From the NCBI GenBank assembly GCA_002299125.1, contig DBNU01000039.1, forward strand, positions 1 to 13,858: a stretch of DNA of 13,858 bases. The letters run 5' to 3'. The stretch comes from Proteobacteria bacterium UBA664 (GTDB lineage Bacteria > Pseudomonadota > Gammaproteobacteria > UBA7966). The notes under the pieces are model-generated. The model ran no database searches, had not been told where the DNA came from, and saw only the letters and a program-made list of their open reading frames with translations. A program made the position numbers and the translations under genes. Each line of letters opens with the position of its first letter. Position 1 is the first letter of the stretch. This document shows positions 1-6,930 of the stretch, one piece after another.

Positions 1-206
1 TCAGTGCAATTTTGCCCGCTACGCAGGGAAGAAGTCCCAGCGTGGCGCAAATTCGCACCGAAAATGCCAACCCCGCCGTGATTGGCGCGCCGGTCATCGA
101 GGCGTTGCGCCAGATGGCCGCTGAACTTGCTGGTGGCGCGCTGCTCACGATCGATCCTTATCGCACGCGCGTACGCGTGTTGCCCCTGAACCGCGGGCAA
201 GGGTGA
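1..206 (+). CDS. DUF5615 family PIN-like protein, C-terminal part (5' end outside window)
   Basis: An open frame runs in from the left edge (first full codon at base 3) and stops at TGA 204-206, giving about 67 residues. The pattern, with SVAQIRTEN, then VIEALRQ, then GALLTIDP and a basic VRVLPL ending, matches my memory of the C-terminus of DUF5615 (Mut7-C/PIN-like) proteins. That family has a PIN-nuclease-like fold and is often encoded with a small DUF433 partner as a toxin-antitoxin-like pair; the N-terminal acidic residues and any partner are outside the window. The assignment rests on recalled family consensus, so it is moderate. It is unrelated in function to ahcY, which has its own promoter. 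Confidence 0.6.
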   Translation, partial: SAILPATQGRSPSVAQIRTENANPAVIGAPVIEALRQMAAELAGGALLTIDPYRTRVRVLPLNRGQG

Positions 207-245
207 TGCGGGCAGTGGTCTCGCGGGATCGCTTGGCGTTCGCCT

Positions 246-257
246 CCCACTGGTGGG
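246..257 (+). terminator. Short hairpin after the DUF5615 gene, weak terminator candidate
   Basis: CCCAC and GTGGG flank a 2-base TG, about 40 bases after the upstream stop codon. There is no T-run behind it and the 2-base loop would open the innermost pair, so intrinsic termination here is only a possibility. Confidence 0.2.
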
Positions 258-292
258 TGCCGCCTGTGGAATGTGCGCCAGTCACCAGCACC

Positions 293-321
293 TTGACCCT
301 CGCCCCCCCACCGTCTACCTT
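293..321 (+). promoter_or_regulatory. Sigma-70-like promoter for ahcY
   Basis: TTGACC at 293-298 is a good -35 box. Exactly 17 bases later TACCTT at 316-321 keeps the key T1, A2 and T6 of a -10 box. The predicted start near 328 falls just before the first paired base of the SAH riboswitch (336), as expected if the aptamer sits at the 5' end of the transcript. The placement supports the call; the -10 box alone would be weak. Confidence 0.5.
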
Positions 322-335
322 CGGCGGCCAGCGGT

Positions 336-424
336 CGAGGAGCGTTGCAGCATCGCCCAGCGATGCCAGGCTCGGCCCAGCCCCTGGCGCACTCGCAGTG
401 CTGGGGGCTCCTGCAACGGCGCTC
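336..424 (+). promoter_or_regulatory. SAH (S-adenosylhomocysteine) riboswitch
   Basis: The aptamer lies directly upstream of ahcY, its standard target. It shows the conserved blocks CGAGGAGCGTTGC (336-348), CCAGGCTCGG (366-375) and GCAACGGCGCTC (413-424). P1 pairs 343-349 with 412-418 and 340-342 with 422-424, leaving 419-421 bulged. P2 is GCATCG (350-355) with CGATGC (361-366). P4 pairs AGCCCC (379-384) with GGGGCT (404-409) and carries an inner hairpin GCACT/AGTGC (389-393/397-401). A pseudoknot can form between CGAG (336-339) and CTCG (371-374). Known members switch expression on when SAH accumulates. No T-run follows, so control is probably at translation. Confidence 0.93.
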
Positions 425-463
425 GCCCACTTCCCATGTCACCATGACCAAGGAGGGCGCGAG

Positions 464-472
<9 letters not shown>
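418..472 (+). promoter_or_regulatory. ahcY ribosome-binding site and predicted start-codon-sequestering switch
   Basis: The Shine-Dalgarno AAGGAGG lies at 450-456, 7 bases before the ATG at 464, and decides the start. GGCGCTC (418-424), the 3' edge of the riboswitch P1 stem, is the exact complement of GAGCGCC (466-472), which begins at the G of the ATG. In addition CGCCC (424-428) can pair with GGGCG (455-459) over the Shine-Dalgarno. These pairings compete with P1, giving a simple model: SAH absent, start blocked; SAH bound, P1 forms and the start is free. The complementarity is directly visible; the mechanism is inference. Confidence 0.5.
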
Positions 473-1882
<1,410 letters not shown>

Positions 1883-1890
1883 TGTCGCAG

Positions 1891-1912
1891 CGCCCGAGCG
1901 GGGCTCGGGGCG
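1891..1912 (+). terminator. GC hairpin just after ahcY
   Basis: CCCGAGC (1893-1899) pairs with GCTCGGG (1903-1909) around a 3-base GGG loop, and CG/CG pairs extend it past one bulged G. It begins 9 bases after the ahcY stop. No T-run follows, so it may be a 3'-end stabiliser or a factor-assisted terminator rather than a classical intrinsic one. Confidence 0.35.
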
Positions 1913-1959
1913 GCGCTGGTTGCGCGGTCGGGCTGTTTCAGACCTCGTGACATGACCCT

Positions 1960-1994
1960 CCTGCCGGAGTGGCCCCACGGGTCGCTCCGGCAGG
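1960..1994 (+). terminator. Long 16-bp hairpin between ahcY and metF
   Basis: Bases 1960-1975 pair without interruption with 1979-1994: 16 pairs, two of them G-T, around a CAC loop. The outer ten pairs (CCTGCCGGAG / CTCCGGCAGG) are perfect Watson-Crick. The stem is very stable, but AGATCGCC follows in place of a T-run. It could be a transcript-end or processing structure, a factor-dependent terminator, or part of a metF leader element. It resembles no riboswitch that I recognise. Confidence 0.5.
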
Positions 1995-2038
1995 AGATCG
2001 CCGGCCGATGTCGTCGCCCCGCTCGCGTTGGGATCGAA

Positions 2039-2055
2039 CCTCCGACAGTCCGAGG
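2039..2055 (+). promoter_or_regulatory. Hairpin masking the metF Shine-Dalgarno
   Basis: CCTC (2039-2042) pairs with GAGG (2052-2055), then after one C-C mismatch GA (2044-2045) pairs with TC (2049-2050) around CAG. GAGG is the core of the metF ribosome-binding site, 8 bases before the ATG at 2064. The stem is short, so its regulatory weight is uncertain. Confidence 0.3.
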
Positions 2056-2063
2056 ATCGCAGC

Positions 2064-2930
2064 ATGTCCTTTCCGTTCAGCTTCGAATTCTTCCCGCCGC
2101 GCTCCCCCGAGGCCGTGGGCAAGCTGCAGACCACGCGTGATCGCCTGGCGCGTCTGTCACCCGAATACTTCTCCGTCACCTTCGGCGCCGGTGGCAGCAC
2201 CCGTGATCGCACGGCGGAGACGGTGCACGAGATCAGGCGCCAGACCGGCCTGCCCGGTGTGCCCCACATCTCCTGCATCGGCATCCCGCTCGAGGATATC
2301 CGCAGCATCGTGAGCGGCTACCGTGAGGCCGGCATTCGGCACCTCGTGGCCCTGCGCGGCGATCTGCCCTCGGGCTCGGTCGGCTGGGGCGAGCTGCGCT
2401 ATGCCAATGAACTCGTGGAGTTCGTGCGCAAGGAGACGGGCGATCACTTCCACATCGAGGTCGCTGCCTATCCCGAGGTACATCCGCAGGCGCAGAGTGC
2501 GCGCCAGGACCTCGAGAACTTCCGCCGCAAGGTGGTGGCGGGTGCGAGCGGCGCGATCACCCAGTACTTCTACAACCCCGAGGCCTATTTCCGCTTCGTG
2601 GAGGAGGCCGGTCGCATCGGCATCTCCATCCCCATCGTCCCCGGCGTGATGCCGATCATCAACTACACCCAGTTGATGCGCTTCTCGGAGGCCTGCGGTG
2701 CCGACATCCCACGCTGGATCGTGCATCGACTGCGTGATTTCGGTGACGACCGCGAGGCCATTCGCACCTTCGGCGTGGAGGTCACCACCGAGCTGTGCCG
2801 GCGACTGCTCGACGGTGGTGCGCCCGGTTTGCACTTCTACACCATGAACCAGTACGAGGCCTCGGCGGCCATCCTGCGCAACCTTGGGGTGGTGCCGCAA
2901 GAACAGGCCGCAGTGGCAGGGTCCACCTGA
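2064..2930 (+). CDS. metF: Methylenetetrahydrofolate reductase
   Basis: This cytosolic FAD enzyme reduces 5,10-methylene-THF to 5-methyl-THF, the methyl donor for remethylating homocysteine, which AhcY produces. The 288 residues match the usual bacterial length of 275-300 and form one TIM barrel. Visible family motifs are FSFEFFPP at the N-terminus with the proposed acid catalyst E8, SVTFGAGGSTRDRT (37-50), ALRGD (96-100) whose Asp contacts flavin/folate, AAYPEVH (134-140), ITQYFYN (165-171), PGVMPI (193-198) and LHFYTMN (256-262). The ATG at 2064 is chosen because GAGGA lies 7 bases upstream and the FEFFPP motif starts right after it; an in-frame ATG at 2028 would add 12 unconserved residues. 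Pairing ahcY with metF on one strand is common in proteobacteria. Confidence 0.96.
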   Translation: MSFPFSFEFFPPRSPEAVGKLQTTRDRLARLSPEYFSVTFGAGGSTRDRTAETVHEIRRQTGLPGVPHISCIGIPLEDIRSIVSGYREAGIRHLVALRGDLPSGSVGWGELRYANELVEFVRKETGDHFHIEVAAYPEVHPQAQSARQDLENFRRKVVAGASGAITQYFYNPEAYFRFVEEAGRIGISIPIVPGVMPIINYTQLMRFSEACGADIPRWIVHRLRDFGDDREAIRTFGVEVTTELCRRLLDGGAPGLHFYTMNQYEASAAILRNLGVVPQEQAAVAGST

Positions 2931-2947
2931 GCGGTTCCCCAGCCGCG

Positions 2948-4390
2948 ATGGACGCATCCAGCGGGTTGCCGCGGCTCCTGCTGGTCGACGACGACGCACT
3001 CATCCGCTCCTCCCTGGCCTTCGCCCTGGAGGAGGACTGGGCGGTGCTGGAGGCCGGCAGCCGCGCCGAAGCTTTGGCGCAGCTGGAGTCCGCAGCGGAG
3101 CCACCGCTGCTCGCGCTGATCGACCTCGGCCTGCCGCCCGATCCACATGCGCCCCGCGAGGGGTTGGCGCTGATCGAAGACCTGATTGATCGCAATCCGC
3201 GCATGCGCGTGCTGGTGCTGACCGGCCAGCAGCCGGACCGCACACTATCTCTGGCCTACGCCTGTGGCGCGGTGGATTTCCTGGCGAAGCCAGTGGGGGT
3301 CAGCGCGCTTCGGGAGCGCCTCGCTTTGCAGTGCGGGATCCTGCGTCTCGAGGCCAACGCCGCCGAGGCGCAGGGCACGACCGACGGGCTCATCGGCGAT
3401 TCTCCGGTCATGCGGGATCTGCGCGCCCGCTTGCAACGCACCGCGACCGCCGGCTTCCCGGTCCTCATCACCGGCGAATCCGGTACCGGCAAGGAACTGG
3501 TCGCACGCGCCCTGCACACGGAAGGGCCACGGCGTGCGGGCCCCTTTCTCGCCATCAATTGTGCAGCGCTCGCCCCGCAGCTCATCGAGGCCCAGCTATT
3601 CGGTCACGTGCGTGGGGCCTTCACCGGTGCGGTCTCCGCAGGTGAGGGTCTGCTCGCGGCAGCCGCGCGGGGTACCCTGCTGCTCGATGAGTTGGGCGAG
3701 CTACCGGTGGATCTGCAGGCGAAGCTCCTGCGGGTGCTGGAGAGTGGCGAGTACTTCCGTCTGGGCGAAACCACGCCCCGACAGACTGACGCGCGCATCG
3801 TGGCCGCCACCAACCGCGACCTCGCATGCGAGGTGCGCGCGGGTCGCTTCCGCGAGGACCTCTACCACCGCATCTCGGTGCTGACCCTCGCGCTGCCGCC
3901 GCTGCGTGAACGCGGTGACGACATCCTCCTGCTTTTCGAGTGGTTTCGCAGTTGCTGGCGCGACCGTCTGCCCGGCTTCCTGCTGGACGAGGCGGCGCGC
4001 GCTCGTCTGCTGCAGCACGCCTTCCCCGGCAACGTCCGCGAACTACGCAATCTGGTGGTGCGGCTGGCCACCCATCATGCCCATACGAGCGTGGGGGTAG
4101 CCGAGCTTGAGTCGGCCCTCGGGCTCAACGAGCCCATGACGGCGCTGTCCGACCGATCGCCCGTATCGACGGCTGATTCGGGCGCGGCATTCGACCCGCG
4201 GGCGGAGCTTGGCGGTGAGGGCTTCGACCTCGATCTGCGACTGCGCGCCGTGGAGCGGGCCTATCTGGAGACCGCACTGCAGATGGCCGAGGGGAATCTC
4301 TCTCGCGCCGCACGCCTGCTCGGCCTGCACCGCACGACGCTGTACAGTCGCCTCGAACGCCACGGGGCCCTGCCGCGTCAGGGCGACTGA
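2948..4390 (+). CDS. Sigma-54-dependent response regulator (REC / AAA+ / Fis-type HTH)
   Basis: This 480-residue enhancer-binding protein should use ATP hydrolysis to open sigma-54 promoters after phosphorylation. The receiver domain (about 8-125) has D14/D15, phospho-acceptor D59, T92 and K114. After D59 it carries a long DLGLPPDPHAPREG loop that resembles PrsR-type (PEP-CTERM box) regulators. The AAA+ domain has Walker A GESGTGKE (176-183), an intact GAFTGA sigma-54 contact loop (223-228), Walker B LLLDEL with D247/E248, and arginine-finger region RFREDLYHR (300-308). The Fis-type helix-turn-helix is at about 432-472. The ATG at 2948 is 17 bases after metF with no clear Shine-Dalgarno; no other start in frame is better. 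The cognate kinase is not in the window. Position beside mshM-like and pilus genes, plus a sigma-54 promoter at 6915, suggests it controls the pilus operon. Confidence 0.93.
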   Translation: MDASSGLPRLLLVDDDALIRSSLAFALEEDWAVLEAGSRAEALAQLESAAEPPLLALIDLGLPPDPHAPREGLALIEDLIDRNPRMRVLVLTGQQPDRTLSLAYACGAVDFLAKPVGVSALRERLALQCGILRLEANAAEAQGTTDGLIGDSPVMRDLRARLQRTATAGFPVLITGESGTGKELVARALHTEGPRRAGPFLAINCAALAPQLIEAQLFGHVRGAFTGAVSAGEGLLAAAARGTLLLDELGELPVDLQAKLLRVLESGEYFRLGETTPRQTDARIVAATNRDLACEVRAGRFREDLYHRISVLTLALPPLRERGDDILLLFEWFRSCWRDRLPGFLLDEAARARLLQHAFPGNVRELRNLVVRLATHHAHTSVGVAELESALGLNEPMTALSDRSPVSTADSGAAFDPRAELGGEGFDLDLRLRAVERAYLETALQMAEGNLSRAARLLGLHRTTLYSRLERHGALPRQGD

Positions 4391-4425
4391 CGCCGGCAGG
4401 CACCGAAGGAGCTACAGCGCCAGCC

Positions 4426-5352
4426 ATGTATCTTGCCCACTTCGGACTGAACTCTCCCCCCTTCCGCATCACGCCGGACCCTGCCCTCTTCTTCCCGGGT
4501 GCGGATCGTGGCGCCGTGTTGCAGGCGCTGCTTTACGCCGTCTCCAATGGCGAGGGGATCGTGAAGGTCACGGGCGAGGTCGGCAGTGGCAAGACCATGC
4601 TCTGCCGGATGCTCGAGCGGGAGCTGCCAGACACGGTGGACGTGGTCTACCTGGCCAACCCGTCGCTCGCACCGGAGGAGGTGCCGCGGGCCGTGGCCTT
4701 CGAGCTGGGGTTGGAACTGTCGACACCCACGCATCGACTGGAGGTCATCCACGCCCTGCAGCGCTATCTGCTGGCACGGCACGCCGAGAATCGCCGCGTG
4801 GTGCTCTTCGTGGAGGAGGCTCAGGGCATGCCGCCGGCGACCCTCGAGGAACTCCGACTACTCTCGAATCTCGAGACTTCGCACGACAAGCTGCTGCAGA
4901 TCGTGCTCTTCGGTCAGCCCGAGCTGGATGCAACGCTCGCCCGCCACGACCTGCGCCAACTGCGTGAGCGCATCACCTACAGCTTCGAGTTGGCACCGCT
5001 GGACCGCGTGCAGGTGCGCGATTACCTCCTCGCCCGCCTACGTGCCTGCGGTCATCGGGTGGGTGAACTATTCAGCCCCGCAGCCTGCCGCGCCCTGGCC
5101 CAGCATTCCGGAGGGCTGCTACGTCGAGTCAACGTGCTCGCCGACAAGTCCCTGCTTGCCGCCTTTGCGAGCGGTTCCCCGCGCGTGGAGGGGCGGCATG
5201 TTCAGCAGGCCGCGCGTGACTGCGGTTATCCGGGGCGCACGGCCGGAAATTGGCCCTGGCTCGTGGCCGCTGCCGTCCTGGTCGTCAGTCTTGGCCTCCT
5301 CGTCTGGCTGGCGGTCTTTCACTTCAGGTTGTTCCAGACACCTGGCGTATGA
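4426..5352 (+). CDS. mshM: ExeA/MshM-type AAA ATPase with one membrane segment
   Basis: The 308-residue protein has the opening of the ExeA/GspA/MshM group (YLAHFGLNSPPFRITPDP), Walker A GEVGSGKT (50-57), Walker B VVLFVEEAQ (125-133) and the LFGQPEL strand (161-167). A hydrophobic span at about 278-298 near the C-terminus should anchor it in the inner membrane with the ATPase in the cytoplasm. It ends 10 residues later, so the peptidoglycan-binding domain of true ExeA is absent, as in MshM proteins. MSHA loci encode such an ATPase near the secretin gene; its exact role is unclear, perhaps helping secretin or pilus assembly. AAGGAG (4406-4411) precedes the ATG by 14 bases, and the gap to the regulator gene is 35 bases, so the two are probably cotranscribed. 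The symbol is by similarity and context. Confidence 0.8.
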   Translation: MYLAHFGLNSPPFRITPDPALFFPGADRGAVLQALLYAVSNGEGIVKVTGEVGSGKTMLCRMLERELPDTVDVVYLANPSLAPEEVPRAVAFELGLELSTPTHRLEVIHALQRYLLARHAENRRVVLFVEEAQGMPPATLEELRLLSNLETSHDKLLQIVLFGQPELDATLARHDLRQLRERITYSFELAPLDRVQVRDYLLARLRACGHRVGELFSPAACRALAQHSGGLLRRVNVLADKSLLAAFASGSPRVEGRHVQQAARDCGYPGRTAGNWPWLVAAAVLVVSLGLLVWLAVFHFRLFQTPGV

Positions 5353-5364
5353 GGTGAGACCTCA
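5350..5364 (+). terminator. Small hairpin overlapping the mshM-like stop codon
   Basis: TGAGGT (5350-5355) and ACCTCA (5359-5364) form six perfect pairs around GAG; the left arm contains the TGA stop. No T-run follows, so it is weak as a terminator. Confidence 0.25.
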
Positions 5365-5372
5365 AGCCGTGC

Positions 5373-5394
5373 TCCCCGTGCAGGCGTGATTCAG
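5373..5394 (+). repeat. Degenerate copy of the extragenic palindromic repeat
   Basis: TCCCCGTGCAGGCGTGATTCAG matches bases 5433-5455 of the intact left arm (TCCCCGCGCAGGCGGGGATC then CAG) apart from a few changes and one gap. It appears to be a decayed member of the same family, in the same orientation as the left arm. Confidence 0.5.
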
Positions 5395-5427
5395 AGCCTT
5401 TGTCGCCCTGCGGCTGCGGGTTGTTAA

Positions 5428-5510
5428 CGTCATCCCCGCGCAGGCGGGGATCCAGTGTCGTCGCGTAGTCGTCGAGTAAGAGCTGGATCCCCGCCTGCGC
5501 GGGGATGACG
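5428..5510 (+). repeat. Perfect 28-bp inverted repeat, REP-like extragenic palindrome
   Basis: Bases 5428-5455 are the exact reverse complement of 5483-5510, separated by 27 bases. Each arm also folds by itself, because ATCCCCGC and GCGGGGAT flank a 4-base centre. The core CGTCATCCCCGC...GCGGGGATCCAG is the type of short palindrome dispersed in intergenic regions of many proteobacteria, often as inverted pairs that may be moved by REP-associated transposases or act on mRNA ends. No transposase gene is present here. A transcript would form a very strong stem between mshM-like and the catalase gene, likely insulating them. Confidence 0.85.
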
Positions 5511-5561
5511 GTGTGGTGTGCGGGGATGACGGGGTGGTGTGCAGGGATGACGGGGTGGCCA
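5499..5561 (+). repeat. Three tandem 21-bp repeats extending from the palindrome's right arm
   Basis: Units at 5499-5519, 5520-5540 and 5541-5561 share GCRGGGATGACGGKGTGGYS with only a few substitutions. The first unit begins inside the right palindrome arm, so the array looks like slippage duplication of the arm's end. GATGACG recurs at 5504, 5525 and 5546, a spacing of 21 bp, about two helical turns. The array ends 110 bases before the catalase-family start. Confidence 0.8.
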
Positions 5562-5671
5562 CGGCGCCGACTATCCTTGCTCTACGGTAAGTGCTCACTT
5601 CCGTCTCGCGGGGGCGCTCGCCACGGCCGCCGCAGCGCCCAGCCCTTCAATTGACCGAGGAGGATGTGATC

Positions 5672-6658
5672 ATGCGCTCACTGGCCGGATTCGGCGTCAC
5701 GCTTGTGTTGACCACCCTGGCTGCGGCCCTGCCGGCACGCGCCGATGTGTCAGGCAAGGATCTGGTCGATGCATTGAACGGCGTTTTTGGGCAGCACGCG
5801 GGTAAGCGTGCCTCGCATGCGAAAGGTGTCTGCGCCACGGGGCAGTTCACAGCGACCCAGACGGCTCGCTCGTTGTCGAAGACAGCACTGTTCGCGGGTG
5901 GCTCGAAGCCCGTGACGTTCCGCTATTCCATCGGGGGTGGAAATCCGGCGGTCGCGGACGGGACACGCGCCGTGCGGGGTATGGCCATGCGCTTCGCGCT
6001 GCCCGACGACGAGCTGATGGATCTGGTGACGGTTTCTGCACCCGTGTTCTTTGCCCGCACCCCGGAGCAGACGTTCGAGTTCCTGCGGGTGCGTGCCGTC
6101 GATCCGGCCACGGGTAAGCCGGATTCAGCCAAGGTAGAGGCCTTTGGCAAGGCCAATCCGGAGACCCTGCGGCAGTCGGCGTGGCTGAAGGCCAATCCGC
6201 TGCCGGCGAGTTACCTCACCTCGCCCTATTTCGGTGTGCATGCCTTTCGCTTCGTGAACGCTGCGGGTGAGACAGTTCATGGACGCTGGGAGATCGAGCC
6301 GGTGGACGGTGTGGTTGGCCTGGCGGAGGAGGCACTGGCCGGGTTGCCCACCGATTTCCTGGCAAGTGATCTGGAGTCGCGGTTGGCTGGCGGCCCGGTG
6401 TCCTTCGAAGTGCATGTGCGTGTCGCTGAGGTGGGCGATGTTCTCGACGACCCGACCTTGCTGTGGCCTGCAGAGCGGCGCCGGGTGCACGTCGGGAAGC
6501 TGACCGTTACCGCAGCCACGGGGCAGGAGTGCGATGCCATCATGTTCAATCCCCTGGCCCTGCCAGCGGGCATCGAGCCGTCGGCGGATCCCATCCTGCC
6601 GCTCCGACAAGCCGCTTACGTGGAGTCACTCTCCCGCCGCATGCAGCCGCTGCCCTGA
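5672..6658 (+). CDS. Secreted SrpA-like catalase-family peroxidase
   Basis: This heme enzyme probably reduces peroxides in the periplasm. Of its 328 residues, the first 24 are a Sec signal peptide ending PARA, cleaved before D25. The core is the minimal catalase fold: KRASHAKG with distal H49, FRYSIGGGNP (83-92), DGTRAVRGMAMRF (96-108), VFFARTPEQ (125-133), YFGVHAFRFVN (186-196), DDPTLLWP (259-266), and near the end AAYVESLSRR with Y316 as the likely proximal heme ligand. It is much shorter than KatE/KatA catalases and fits the SrpA group. The catalase distal Asn position seems to read Ser/Ala in VSAPVFF. The ATG at 5672 is chosen for GAGGAGG (5657-5663). It lies between the regulator/ATPase pair and the pilus operon, flanked by repeats on one side and a long non-coding stretch on the other, so it looks like an insertion in that locus. 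Confidence 0.9.
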   Translation: MRSLAGFGVTLVLTTLAAALPARADVSGKDLVDALNGVFGQHAGKRASHAKGVCATGQFTATQTARSLSKTALFAGGSKPVTFRYSIGGGNPAVADGTRAVRGMAMRFALPDDELMDLVTVSAPVFFARTPEQTFEFLRVRAVDPATGKPDSAKVEAFGKANPETLRQSAWLKANPLPASYLTSPYFGVHAFRFVNAAGETVHGRWEIEPVDGVVGLAEEALAGLPTDFLASDLESRLAGGPVSFEVHVRVAEVGDVLDDPTLLWPAERRRVHVGKLTVTAATGQECDAIMFNPLALPAGIEPSADPILPLRQAAYVESLSRRMQPLP

Positions 6659-6720
6659 TTGGATGCAAGCCCCACCCTGGCTGGCCCAGAGGGTCGAGGG
6701 ACTAGCTCGGATGGGCCGGC

Positions 6721-6730
6721 GGGGGGGGGG
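6721..6730 (+). repeat. Ten-G homopolymer
   Basis: Ten consecutive G lie between the catalase and secretin genes, 9 bases before the first GATG half-site. Such a tract is prone to slippage in replication and in sequencing. It is outside any coding frame, so any effect would be on spacing or structure. Confidence 0.9.
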
Positions 6731-6738
6731 TGACCTGG

Positions 6739-6786
6739 CGTGATGGCGATCCCGTGATGACGGATGCGTCATCGGAACGTCATCAC
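6739..6786 (+). promoter_or_regulatory. Putative enhancer: cluster of four GATGACG/CGTCATC half-sites
   Basis: Direct copies CGTGATGGCG (6739-6748) and CGTGATGACG (6753-6762) are followed by inverted copies CGTCATC (6767-6773) and CGTCATCAC (6778-6786). GTGATGACG at 6754-6762 and CGTCATCAC at 6778-6786 form a perfect 9-bp inverted repeat with centres 24 bp apart, and the two inverted copies are 11 bp apart, one helical turn. The cluster spans about -155 to -202 from the start predicted by the sigma-54 promoter at 6915, a classical distance for an enhancer-binding protein. The Fis-type regulator encoded at 2948 is the obvious candidate binder; that link is inference. Confidence 0.5.
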
Positions 6787-6914
6787 AATTCGGGCGCGAC
6801 GGCCGATGGTTTCACACCGAGGCTGGATTAGGCTTTCTTTGGTCGTCGTGAGCGGTCAACGCGGGATCGCCCCGGCTGGGTGGGAGTCACTCACGCAGTC
6901 CGGGGGGTGCGCCG

Positions 6915-6930
6915 TGGCGAGGCAGTTGCG
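6915..6930 (+). promoter_or_regulatory. Sigma-54 (-24/-12) promoter for the pilus operon
   Basis: TGGCGAG (6915-6921), four bases, then TTGCG (6926-6930) matches TGGCACG-N4-TTGCW except for three less critical positions, and the invariant GG and GC are exactly 10 bases apart. Transcription should begin near 6941, giving a leader of about 108 bases before the TTG start at 7049. The finding agrees with the sigma-54 regulator encoded upstream in the same cluster. Confidence 0.65.

Noticed and set aside
4426..5352. Calling the AAA ATPase a true ExeA/GspA
   Set aside because: It stops soon after the membrane span and lacks the periplasmic peptidoglycan-binding domain; context points to MshM.
5428..5561. 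Possible CRISPR array, since the arms look like type I-E repeats with a CCCCGC...GCGGGG core
   Set aside because: The two full copies are inverted rather than direct, the 21-bp units have no spacers between them, and no cas gene is present.
5556..5581. TGGC and TTGC upstream of the catalase-family gene as a sigma-54 promoter
   Set aside because: The two boxes are about 10 bases too far apart.
6885..6902. Second GG-N10-GC match as another sigma-54 promoter
   Set aside because: Only the GG and GC fit. The flanking -24 and -12 bases are poor compared with 6915-6930.
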